NCBI RefSeq assembly: GCF_004803755.1
Contig: NZ_CP032311.1
Coordinates: forward strand, 3,240,501 to 3,304,500
Direction: 5' to 3'
DNA length: 64,000 nt
DNA from: Pseudomonas sp. DG56-2
Lineage (GTDB): Bacteria > Pseudomonadota > Gammaproteobacteria > Pseudomonadales > Pseudomonadaceae
Part shown: piece after piece, positions 26,444-35,491 of the stretch
Layout of the letters: each line of letters starts with the position of its first letter
Numbering within the stretch: the stretch's first letter is position 1
Position numbers and translations under genes: made by a program
The notes under the pieces: model-generated
Database searches by the model: none
Told to the model about the DNA's origin: nothing
The model's input: the letters and a program-made list of their open reading frames with translations, nothing else

Positions 26444-29167
26444 CTAGGCGCTATGGCGCGCCTTCCAACGGCGCACCACCAGTTTCTCCAGCTCTACGGC
26501 GAAGAACACCAATACGCCAATGCCCAACGCCACCATCCAGTTACCGAAGGACAACGGCACGGTGTGAAATGCCGTCTGCATGAATGGCACGTAGAAGATC
26601 AGGCATTGCAGCAGTATCAAACCAAGGGTCACCGTCAGCAGCGCCCCATTGCGCAGCAACGCCATGTTCAGCGAGAACTGATCCTGCAAGCGGCAGTTGA
26701 ACAGATAGGCCCATTGCGCAGTTACCAGCGTGTGCAGAATCATCGAGCGGATGTGGTCGGTATCCTGGCCGTCGGCAACCATCCACGACTCCAACAGAAA
26801 CGCTGCGGCGGTGAGCAGGCCGCCCACGAACAGCACTCGCCACACGGCATAGAAGTTCAGAATCGATTCGCCCGCCTTTCTCGGCAAGCGTCGCATCATG
26901 CCCGGCTCACCCGGCTCGAAGGCCAGGGCGAACGACAGGGTGGTCGAGGTGGCCATGTTCATCCAGAGAATCTGCAACGGTGACAAGGGCACCACCGCCC
27001 CGACCAGAATGGCCATGACGATCAGCAGCCCCTGGGCCATGTTCGAGGGCAGGATGAACAACACGGTTTTCTTCAGGTTGTCGTAAACCCTGCGCCCTTC
27101 ACGCACGGCATTGGTGATGGTCGAAAAGTTGTCGTCGGTCAACACCATGTCGGCTGCTTCCTTGGTGACCTCGGTGCCCTTGATGCCCATGGCGATACCG
27201 ACATCGGCCTGCTTCAGCGCCGGGGCATCGTTGACGCCGTCACCGGTCATGCCCACCACCTGCCCATTGGCCTGTAGCGCACGCACCAAGCGCAGCTTGT
27301 GTTCCGGGCTGGTACGCGCAAAAACCGAGTGCTGCATGGCCAGCGACTTGAGGGCAACGTCGTCGGCCTGTTCCAGTTCCTGGCCGGTCATGGCCCGCAA
27401 GTCACTGCCCATGCCCAGCATACGGGCGATGGCGACGGCGGTGTCCGGGTGGTCTCCCGTGATCATCTTGACCTGGATACCGGCCTGTTTGCACATCGCG
27501 ATCGCTTCAATCGCCTCGGGCCGTGGTGGGTCCATCAGCCCGGCGACACCAAGAAATATCATGCCCTGACGCACGTCGGCGTGACTGATCTCGGTGCCTG
27601 CGTCACTGACTGGCCGGTAGGCGGCAGCCAGCATGCGCAGGCCGTGCTCGGCGATGTGGCTCATCTCCCGTTCCCAGTAGGCACGATCCAGCGGCTGCGG
27701 GCCATTGCTGCCCAATTGTTGCTCGCACATGCTCAACAGTACGTCAGGAGCGCCTTTGAGGTAGATCAGGCGTTGGCCATCCACGTCGCAGCGCCGCGCC
27801 ATGTATTTATAGGCCGAGTCGAAGGGTATCTTGCCAAAACGCTGCACCTGCACCGGGGCCAGGTCTGCCTTGCGCGCCAGCACCTTGAGCGCACCTTCGG
27901 TAGGCGCGCCAACCACCGTCCAGCGCCCCTGCTCATCACATTGCAGGCTGCTGTCGTTGCAAATATCGACGGCGCGAATAAATGCCTGCAAATTTGCGTG
28001 CACGGCGAAATCCACTGCTTCGGTGGCACCGGCCAGGGTAATGCGACCGCGGGGCTCGTAGCTTTCCCCGCCTACGCCATAGAAGGTGTTGGCGATCAGC
28101 ACATGCTTGACCGTCATTTCGTTCATGGTCAGCGTGCCGGTCTTGTCCGAGCAAATAACCGTCATTGCCCCGAGGGTTTCCACCGTCGGCAGCTTGCGGA
28201 TGATTGCTTTGTTGTTCGCCATGCGTTGCACGCCCAGCGAGAGAATGATCGACACAATCGCTGGCAGCCCCTCAGGCACCGATGCAACCGCCAGGCTGAT
28301 CAGCGACAGCGACAGCTCACCCAGGGCAAAGTCGTGCCAGAAGAAGCCGACAATGAACAACACCGCCATCATCCCGGCAATCAGCTGAAAGATGCGCCTG
28401 CCCAGTTGCGCGATCTGGCGCAACAAGGGGGTTTCGATTTCATCCACCGCGGCGATCATGCGATTGATCTTGCCCAACTCGGTAGCCGTACCGGTTTCGA
28501 TCACCACCCCTTTGGCGTTGCCGGCGCTGACGCTGGTGCCCGAGAACGCCAGGTTGCTGCGGTCGGCCAACTGCGCGTCGTGGTCCAGCGCTTCGCTCTG
28601 TTTGCCAACGGTTAGCGACTCGCCGGTAAGCATCGACTCTTCGAGCTGTAAATTGTGCACCTCATACAGGCGCACATCGGCGGGCACCTTGTCGCCGGGA
28701 CGCAACACCACTATATCGCCGGGGACCAGTTGGCTGGCATCGATCTCCAGCTTCTACCCGCCACGCACCACACGGGCGGTGCTGCTGAGCATGCCGCGCA
28801 AGGCCGCCAGGGATTTCTCGGCCTTGTTCTCCTGAAAGAAACCGATGGCCGCGTTGATCACCGCCACGGTGATGATCACCAGGGTATCGGTCCAATGCCC
28901 CATCAATGCCGTGGCCACGGCGGCCGCAAGCAAGATATAGATGAGCACGTTGTTGAATTGGCGCAAGAAGCGCAGCCAGATGGGATCGCAGGCTTTAGCC
29001 GGCAGCGCATTCGGACCCAGGCGTTGCAGGCGTGCCTCGGCTTCTTCAGGGGCAAGACCGGTCACGCTGGTCTGCAGCTCGATCATGACCTGCTCGGCGC
29101 TTTTACGGTACCAAGGCTGTGAGTGGGTATCGGTTGTGCTGCGCGTTTGCGGTTGCAGTGATCCCAT
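26444..29167 (-). pseudogene. P-type cation ATPase (P2 type) interrupted by an in-frame amber codon
   Basis: The two parts lie in the same frame, 907 codons in all, split by one TAG at 28754-28756 (codon 138). The first part has the cation ATPase N-domain and two membrane segments up to LRGMLSSTARVVRGG. The second resumes KLEIDASQLVPGDIVVLRPGDK and keeps everything else: VASVPEGLP in the fourth membrane segment, the phosphorylation site SDKTGTLT (Asp about codon 341), TGDGVNDAPALKQADV and six C-terminal segments. The P2-type features suggest Ca2+ or Mg2+ transport. The ATG at 29167 has AGGAGG at 5 bases. An internal GTG at 28711 could start a truncated product, but it would lack the actuator start. 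Recent nonsense mutation or sequencing error is likely. Confidence 0.85.
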
Positions 29168-29324
29168 GCCGTCCTCCTGGCGTTCGTCCTGAGGTGAATG
29201 AGTCAAGCAGCGATTCGCTATTTTTGCGCGCAGCCAGGCAACAGTGCTTGATACAGATCAGCACTCAAGCCCCGGGAATGGAACAAACCCTGGGGCCTGG
29301 CGACAGCTCGAGGTTTTTACTGCC

Positions 29325-30410
29325 TCAGCGGGTGGGCAGGCGATACACCGTCATCGGCCACTGCACCCGTGATTGACCGCCGTTGAACAGGCTGACCCGA
29401 TCCATTTGTGCGGCGGGCAGCCACAAAACTCCCTCCTTATCCAGAAACGGCGCGTCCACCCAATGCAGACGCCGATCTTCGATCAAGGTATCGATGCGTC
29501 CATCGGGTCGCCGTACCCGGATCGCGTCATGGGCCAGGTCGGAGAAGTACAGATTGCCCTTTTCATCCATCACCGTTCCTCCCGTGGGCGGCAAGTCGGC
29601 AAACGGCTGCACACGACTTGCCTGCTGGTGGGCGGTCAATTGCGCATCCGTCAGGTCGCTGATGCGCGCCTTCGACCAGGGGCCTTGCAGTGGTCCGTAG
29701 TACAGCCACTGACCATCGGCACTGACCTCCAGCGGGTCGGCGTTGACCCGCAGCGGACGGCCGTCGGGCGCGTTCAGCGTCTGCCCACTGAGAACGATGT
29801 TGCGCAGGCTACCTGCGGTTACGGAGGCATGACCATCCAGCACGCGCCTGGCGCTGCCGCTGTCCAGGTCGACAACGATGAGCCCCGGCTTGCCGGCATC
29901 GGTCAAAAACGCATGCCCGCCCTGAAAGCGCACATCGTCGATGTAGCTACCCGGTAGCGCAACCTGCGCGCTGAAGGGGTAAGTACGTACCACGCGCTTT
30001 TCCACCAGATTGATGGCAACAAGCTTGGCGCCGCCCGGTATTGGATCGCCACCGAACTCGGGCGCGCCGGTGTCGACCACCCACAGCACATTGCCTTCGA
30101 GGCGCAAGGCGTTGATGTTGACGAATGCCTGGCGTGCATCGCGACCGGGCACCCAGTCATTCCAGGGTCGATCGGGAAACGCCGTACGTCGGCCCTGGGC
30201 ATCGATAATGCTCAGTTGCGGGCCGGTGGAGCCGGTCCAGCGCGGCCCGGCAACGTAGCTGTTGCCGCCAACATGCGCCACCGCATTCCACACCTGCTCG
30301 TGGCTCTGCAGGGCAACCTCAAGCTTTTTTTCCGGCGCCGGCTGGTGAACGCACCCCGACAACACCACTGCTGCAGCCATGGCACAACAGCTAACACGCA
30401 AAAACGACAT
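29325..30410 (-). CDS. Royal-jelly/yellow-type beta-propeller lipoprotein
   Basis: A 361-residue lipoprotein: the signal peptide ends in the lipobox LSGC with Cys20. The body matches the bacterial major royal jelly protein family, related to SMP-30/gluconolactonase propellers (LWVVDTGAPEFGGDPIPGGAKLVAINL, then GSYIDDVRFQGGHAFLTDAGKPGLIVVDL). Function in bacteria is largely unknown; a lactonase-type or ligand-binding role is possible. The ATG at 30410 has AAGGAG at 7 bases. It is the last gene of a six-gene leftward cluster, 38 bp after the E1 gene, and a paralogue of the gene at 34253-35437. Confidence 0.85.
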   Translation of the reverse strand: MSFLRVSCCAMAAAVVLSGCVHQPAPEKKLEVALQSHEQVWNAVAHVGGNSYVAGPRWTGSTGPQLSIIDAQGRRTAFPDRPWNDWVPGRDARQAFVNINALRLEGNVLWVVDTGAPEFGGDPIPGGAKLVAINLVEKRVVRTYPFSAQVALPGSYIDDVRFQGGHAFLTDAGKPGLIVVDLDSGSARRVLDGHASVTAGSLRNIVLSGQTLNAPDGRPLRVNADPLEVSADGQWLYYGPLQGPWSKARISDLTDAQLTAHQQASRVQPFADLPPTGGTVMDEKGNLYFSDLAHDAIRVRRPDGRIDTLIEDRRLHWVDAPFLDKEGVLWLPAAQMDRVSLFNGGQSRVQWPMTVYRLPTR

Positions 30411-30448
30411 GAATCTTCTCCTTGTAAAATTGCCCTGCCAAGTCGAAC

Positions 30449-33112
30449 TCAGCAGTTCCACGGCGCATCGTTGTTGGCATCGATGCGGTATTGCGCGCGT
30501 GCCTTGGCATGTGCCGAAGCATCGACCATGGCCAGCGCCGAGACGACGATGTGATGGCGGTCCAACTCAAAGAAGCGGCGCAAGGCCGAGCGGGTATCGC
30601 TGCGGCCGAAGCCATCGGTACCCAAGGTGCTCAGCGGGGCTTGCAGATACGGTGCAATCAACTGCACATAGCCGCGGACATAGTCGCTGACCGCGACCAC
30701 CGGCGTGCTGCCAGGCAGGCACTGCTGAACATGGCTGCGCGCGTCCAGGTCACCGGAGAACTCGCGCTGACGTTGCACTTCCCTCGCCTCCCGAGCCAAC
30801 TCCGAGAAGCTGGTTACGCTCCACACTTCGCTGCTTACCTGCCATTGCTCCTCAAGGATTCGCGCCGCCTCGATCACCTCGCGCAACATTGCCCCCGAGC
30901 CCAGCAAGCGCACGGCCGGCGCTTGCGTGCCGAACCGCTGATACAGGCGCATGCCCCGAATCACATCCTCATGCTGGCTCGCCTCGATAGCGGCCTGGGC
31001 GTAGTTTTCGTTGGTAACCGTGAGGTAATAGAACTCATCCTGTTGTTGCTCGAGCATGCGCCGACTGCCGTAGTCGATGATCACCGCCGCTTCGCTGGCA
31101 AACGCCGGATCGTAGGCACGGCAATTGGGCATCGTCGCGGCCATCAACTGGCTGCTGCCGTCCTGGTGCTGCAAGCCCTCACCGGCAAGGGTCGTGCGCC
31201 CCGATGTCGCGCCGATCAGAAACCCTCGGGCACGCTGGTCTGCTGCGGCCCAGATCAAATCGCCGATGCGCTGGAAACCGAACATCGAGTAGTAGATGTA
31301 GAACGGCAGCATGGCTTCACCGTTGACGCTATATGACGTCGCAGCGGCGACCCAGGAAGAAATCGCCCCGGCCTCGGTGATGCCCTCCTCCAGCAACTGC
31401 CCGTCGGCTGACTCCTTGTAGTAGAGCAAGGCGCTGGCGTCTTCTGGTTGATACAGCTGGCCAACAGCGGAGTAGATCCCGATCTGGCGAAACAGCGTGG
31501 CCATGCCAAAGGTGCGTGCCTCGTCGGCAACAATGGGCACAATGCGCGGGCCCAGCTGTTTGTCCTTGAGCAGGTTGGTAAACAGGCGCACCACCGCCAT
31601 GGTGGTGGAAATCTCACGCTCATCCGCGCTCAAGGCAAAGTGCGCGTAACTGTCGAGTGGGGGAACCGCAATGGCTTCGGCCTTACGCCTACGTTTGGGC
31701 AGATAGCCGCCCAAGACCTGACGCTGCTGGTGCAGGTAGCGCATTTCCGCGCTGTCCGGTGCCGGACGGTAGAAACGCATCTGTTCGACGGCCTGGTCAT
31801 CGAGCGGCAAGTTGAAACGATCCCGAAACGCCTTCAAGGCTTTGAGGTCGAGCTTTTTCTGTTGATGCGCGGTGTTGCGCGACTCGCCAATCTGGCCCAT
31901 CCCGTAGCCTTTCTTGGTTTTCGCCAAAATAACCGTAGGCCTGCCCTGGTGGCGCCTGGCGGCTTCAAAGGCGGCATGCAGCTTGCGAAAGTCGTGGCCA
32001 CCACGGCGCAATCCTTCGATCTGTTCCGCGCTCATGTCTGCAACCAGTGCCTGCAGCTGCGGGTCCTGATTGAAGAAGTGCGCAAGGTTGTAGGCACCGT
32101 CATTGGCGCCCAGGGTCTGGTACTGGCCGTCGACCATTTGGGCGAAGTGACGCAGCAACGCATGGTTGTGATCGCGGGCGAACAAGGCGTCCCAATCCGA
32201 GCCCCACAGGACTTTGATCACATTCCAGCCAGCACCGCTGAACAGCGATTCCAGCTCTTGAATGATCTGGCCATTGCCCCTTACCGGGCCGTCCAGACGC
32301 TGCAGGTTGCAGTTGATGACAAAGGTGATGTTGTCGAGGTTTTCCCGCGCAGCCAACGACAACGCCGCGACCGACTCGGGCTCGTCCATTTCACCGTCGC
32401 CAAACACACCCCAGACATTGCGCCCCTCGGTCGAGGCGATACCGCGATGCTGCAAGTAGCGCAGAAAGCGTGCCTGGTAAATGGCATTGATCGGGCCGAT
32501 GCCCATCGAGCCGGTTGGAAATTGCCAGAAGTCAGGCATCAACCAGGGGTGCGGGTAAGAGCACAAGCCGCCCCCGTCGACCTCTTGCCGGTAGCGCTGC
32601 AGTTGCTCCTCCTGCAAGCGACCTTCGAGAAAGGCGCGTGCATACACGCCCGGCGCAGAGTGCGCCTGGAAGTACACCAGATCACCATGGCCGTGCTCGT
32701 TGCTGGCGCGAAAGAAATGGTTGAAACCCACCTCGAAGATCTCTGCTGCCGAGGCGTAGCTGGCGATGTGACCGCCCAATTCGCCATAGGCCTTGTTGGC
32801 GCTGGCCACCATCGCCAGCGCATTCCAGCGAATAATCGAGGTAATCCGCTCCTCCATCACCAGATCGCCCGGATACGCCGGTTGCTGCTCCAGCGCGATG
32901 CTGTTCTGGTACAGCGAATAGGCACTTGCGGTCGACTGCAGGCCCAGCCTATTGGCCTGCTCTGCCAGGCGCTGCAGTAGAAACCTGACCCGCGCCGCGC
33001 CGCCGACCTTGGCCACACCGGCCAGGGCCTCGAGCCATTCGTTGGTCTCGACCACATCCACGTCTTCGTGGGCAGGTGCTGCAAGCGTTGCTTTTTGTGC
33101 GAAATCGTTCAT
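30449..33112 (-). CDS. aceE: Homodimeric pyruvate dehydrogenase E1 component (AceE paralogue)
   Basis: An 887-residue thiamine-diphosphate enzyme, the same length as E. coli AceE. It decarboxylates pyruvate and passes the acetyl group to the lipoyl domain of E2. The ThDP motif GDGEMDEPES is at 238-247, and GGHIASYASAAEIFEVGFNHFF is at 113-134. No aceF (E2) or lpd gene adjoins; the neighbours are a quinol monooxygenase-like gene and two royal-jelly-type genes. It may be a second E1 that uses the housekeeping E2, or acts alone as a pyruvate or 2-oxo acid decarboxylase or ligase. It reads as intact. Confidence 0.9.
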   Translation of the reverse strand: MNDFAQKATLAAPAHEDVDVVETNEWLEALAGVAKVGGAARVRFLLQRLAEQANRLGLQSTASAYSLYQNSIALEQQPAYPGDLVMEERITSIIRWNALAMVASANKAYGELGGHIASYASAAEIFEVGFNHFFRASNEHGHGDLVYFQAHSAPGVYARAFLEGRLQEEQLQRYRQEVDGGGLCSYPHPWLMPDFWQFPTGSMGIGPINAIYQARFLRYLQHRGIASTEGRNVWGVFGDGEMDEPESVAALSLAARENLDNITFVINCNLQRLDGPVRGNGQIIQELESLFSGAGWNVIKVLWGSDWDALFARDHNHALLRHFAQMVDGQYQTLGANDGAYNLAHFFNQDPQLQALVADMSAEQIEGLRRGGHDFRKLHAAFEAARRHQGRPTVILAKTKKGYGMGQIGESRNTAHQQKKLDLKALKAFRDRFNLPLDDQAVEQMRFYRPAPDSAEMRYLHQQRQVLGGYLPKRRRKAEAIAVPPLDSYAHFALSADEREISTTMAVVRLFTNLLKDKQLGPRIVPIVADEARTFGMATLFRQIGIYSAVGQLYQPEDASALLYYKESADGQLLEEGITEAGAISSWVAAATSYSVNGEAMLPFYIYYSMFGFQRIGDLIWAAADQRARGFLIGATSGRTTLAGEGLQHQDGSSQLMAATMPNCRAYDPAFASEAAVIIDYGSRRMLEQQQDEFYYLTVTNENYAQAAIEASQHEDVIRGMRLYQRFGTQAPAVRLLGSGAMLREVIEAARILEEQWQVSSEVWSVTSFSELAREAREVQRQREFSGDLDARSHVQQCLPGSTPVVAVSDYVRGYVQLIAPYLQAPLSTLGTDGFGRSDTRSALRRFFELDRHHIVVSALAMVDASAHAKARAQYRIDANNDAPWNC

Positions 33113-33188
33113 GGCACAGCTCTCGACAGGCTGGAGTAACCACCACGCGCCTTGCGCGCCTGGCGGTCTGGGGGATTGAAACAGGCGC

Positions 33189-33500
33189 TCAGGTTGAAAC
33201 CTGCTCCAGGAACAAAAGCTTCAGGGGCTCGGCAAGCAGCGCGTCGCTGGCGGCTGCAAAGCGCTGAAAATACGGCATGGAAAAGTGCGCATCGAGGGCC
33301 GCTTGATCGCGGAAGGCTTCACGCATGTAGAAAGTGCCTGGCTCATCACGGTTTTCGAACAGCACATAGTCAAGATTGCCCGGCTCGGCCCGGGTTGGCT
33401 CGACAAGGGCCAACAAGGCCTGCTTCAACGCCTGCTGTTGCCCCTCTCGGGCGATGAGTACCGCGATGGAGACCAAGGGTTTTTTATCGTCGCTCATCAT
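33189..33500 (-). CDS. Antibiotic biosynthesis monooxygenase (ABM) domain protein
   Basis: A 103-residue single-domain protein of the YgiN/ABM fold: LVSIAVLIAREGQQQALKQALLALVEPTRAEPGNLDYVLFENRDEPGTFYMREAFRD is the expected pattern, given here as its two ends around the GNLDYVLFENRDEPG core. Relatives are quinol or hydroxy-aromatic monooxygenases without cofactor. It lies 50 bp after the nitroreductase gene and 76 bp before the E1 gene, on the same strand; GGAG is 8 bases before the ATG. Confidence 0.85.
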   Translation of the reverse strand: MMSDDKKPLVSIAVLIAREGQQQALKQALLALVEPTRAEPGNLDYVLFENRDEPGTFYMREAFRDQAALDAHFSMPYFQRFAAASDALLAEPLKLLFLEQVST

Positions 33501-33550
33501 TCACGCTCCAACATTCACGCTTGAACATTCAAAGGTAGGTGACTGGGTGT

Positions 33551-34204
33551 TCACAGAAAGGTGAACAGTGACTTGGCTGGCAACCTGGATTTAGGCAGGC
33601 CGGCATTGAAATCTTCGCTGCTGTGATAACCGAGGCTGACCACTACCAGGCTGGTGAAACCCTTTTCCCGCAGGCCCAACTCAGCATCGAGCACCTTGCT
33701 GTCAAAGCCTTCCATGGGCGTGGCATCGACACCCAAGGACGCCGCACCAAGCAGCAGCGTGCCCAGCGCCAGGTAGGTCTGCTTTTCCATCCAGTGCTGG
33801 ACGTCCTTCTGGTCATAGCGATGCAGGTCGACGTAACCGCGTCGGCCACGGTCCTGGCCCACTTTTGCTTCAGCGTTGTGGAAGCGTCCATCTGCCGCTT
33901 CCTGGCTCAGCACCGCCTGCAGGTGCTCATCCGGCATGTGGGTACGGGTGCAAAAGACAATGACGTGGGAGGCATTGAGGATTTTTGCCTGGTTGTAGGC
34001 AAAACCCACCTCGGTGCTGCGGGCAATTCGTGCGCGGTCCTCATCCTGCTCGGCGACAACGAAATGCCACGGCTGGGAGTTCACCGAGGATGGGCTGTTG
34101 CGCAGTTGCTCGAACAGCGCCAGCAAGGTAGCGGCGGGCACTTTGCGGCTAGCATCAAAGGCTTTGGTGGTGTAACGGCGTTGCGACAAGCTGACGATAT
34201 CCAT
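33551..34204 (-). CDS. NAD(P)H nitroreductase/dihydropteridine reductase family, NfsB-like
   Basis: A 217-residue flavin enzyme, cytoplasmic. The N-terminal SLSQRRYTTKAFDASRKV and the SSVNSQPWHFVVAEQD stretch are typical FMN-binding features of oxygen-insensitive nitroreductases (NfsB group), which reduce nitroaromatics and quinones by two electrons. The ATG at 34204 has AAGGA at about 8 bases; the longer start at 34249 has no site. It is in the six-gene leftward cluster between a royal-jelly-type gene and the ABM gene. Confidence 0.9.
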   Translation of the reverse strand: MDIVSLSQRRYTTKAFDASRKVPAATLLALFEQLRNSPSSVNSQPWHFVVAEQDEDRARIARSTEVGFAYNQAKILNASHVIVFCTRTHMPDEHLQAVLSQEAADGRFHNAEAKVGQDRGRRGYVDLHRYDQKDVQHWMEKQTYLALGTLLLGAASLGVDATPMEGFDSKVLDAELGLREKGFTSLVVVSLGYHSSEDFNAGLPKSRLPAKSLFTFL

Positions 34205-34252
34205 GGCTGGATTCCTTCTCGTAAAGATGGCTGAGGGGGGGTGCTTCACGCT

Positions 34253-35437
34253 TCAATGGGTGGGTGCAGGCGCTGCGTCGATTTTCAGGCGCATCAAGCT
34301 GTAGGGCTTTTGGCGTTGGTCCTGCCCGGAACGAAAGCCGGCTTGGCGGTGCAACTGATTGGCCGTGAAGTACAAGTAGCCGTCGGGGCCGATAGACAAC
34401 GTGTCGGGCCAAAGCAGCCGCGGATCATGCACCAGCGTCTGCCAGGTGCCGTCGGGCAGGCGCTTGCGAATCGAGTTGTGCTCGTAGTCGCCGGCGTAGA
34501 TCGCACCGTCGGCATCGGCTTCCATACCGTCCGATGCGCCCTTCTCGCCCAAGTCCTGCACCGCAGCGTCCAGTTGCTGCTCGCTGACCTGCGGGTTCAT
34601 GAGCAGGTCAGTGGCCACCGCGTACAGGTGCCGACTGGACAGCGGGGTGAAGTAGAGCGTCTTGCCGTCGGCCGACAAGGCAATGCCATCGGAGGCTACT
34701 CCCAAGGGTTTACGAGTGCCGTCAGGACCCTCGACGGTTACCGGCAAACCCTCGACGACTGGAACGAAATCGGGGTCGACCGAGGTCGATCTGGCACCGC
34801 TCAAGCGTCGGATGGCTTTACCGCTGGCGATATCCATGACAATGATCGCCCCCGGGCCGCGCAGCGATGAGTCGGTGACGTAGAGGGTTCCCTGCGCCCC
34901 CTTGCGAAAGTCAAAGCGCATGTCGTTGACATAGGTGGTGGGCAACATGACGTTGTCGGGAAACACCAGGGTCTTGACCACACGATTGGTGGCCAGGTCC
35001 ACGGCCACCAGCTTGGCGCCGCCCGGCTTCGGCTCGGCGAAACCAGGTGCCGCGGTATCCAGCAGCCAGACCCGCCCGCGCCCATCGGCGACAACGCTCT
35101 GGACGCTGATCAAACCCTTGCCCGGATCACTGGGGTGTTCCTGATTGAACGCCAAATTAGGATAGGCCACCACCTGCCCATCGCGAATCTCGCCAACGGT
35201 AAACGGCACCTTGTCGCCCCAGCGCGGGAAGTTGACGAAGATGCGTCCATGCTCGGTGACCGTGACTCCGGTGGGCATCGCGTCGTAGAACGCGTGCACC
35301 TGTTCGAGGCGGCCAAAGGCTCGGTCTGCAGGTGCCTGGGCCGGTACCTCGACCGCGGTGATGCCATACGCCAACGAAACCGTGAGTGTGGCTGCCGAGG
35401 CCAGTGCAAGTGCTGCAGGCAGTGTTTTATTGCGCAT
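34253..35437 (-). CDS. Royal-jelly/yellow-type beta-propeller protein, exported
   Basis: A 394-residue protein with a signal peptide ending near AYG (about residue 25), so it is periplasmic. It contains the family segments VWLLDTAAPGFAEPKPGGAK and ATGIRKRLPDGTW-like propeller blades, and clearly matches the cluster's other royal-jelly-type gene (PGGAKLVAVDLATNRVVKT against PGGAKLVAINLVEKRVVRT). Function is not established. It follows the quinone oxidoreductase gene by 54 bp and precedes the nitroreductase by 48 bp. Confidence 0.85.
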   Translation of the reverse strand: MRNKTLPAALALASAATLTVSLAYGITAVEVPAQAPADRAFGRLEQVHAFYDAMPTGVTVTEHGRIFVNFPRWGDKVPFTVGEIRDGQVVAYPNLAFNQEHPSDPGKGLISVQSVVADGRGRVWLLDTAAPGFAEPKPGGAKLVAVDLATNRVVKTLVFPDNVMLPTTYVNDMRFDFRKGAQGTLYVTDSSLRGPGAIIVMDIASGKAIRRLSGARSTSVDPDFVPVVEGLPVTVEGPDGTRKPLGVASDGIALSADGKTLYFTPLSSRHLYAVATDLLMNPQVSEQQLDAAVQDLGEKGASDGMEADADGAIYAGDYEHNSIRKRLPDGTWQTLVHDPRLLWPDTLSIGPDGYLYFTANQLHRQAGFRSGQDQRQKPYSLMRLKIDAAPAPTH

Positions 35438-35491
35438 GGTGCGCTCCTTGGGGTGCAGCCTGGCTGCCCATCAGTTTGCGAGGGGTAATGT

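Noticed and set aside
28754..28756. Recoding of the ATPase stop codon (selenocysteine or pyrrolysine)
   Set aside because: The codon is TAG, not TGA, and no insertion element or pyrrolysine genes are visible; simple nonsense mutation or read error is more likely.
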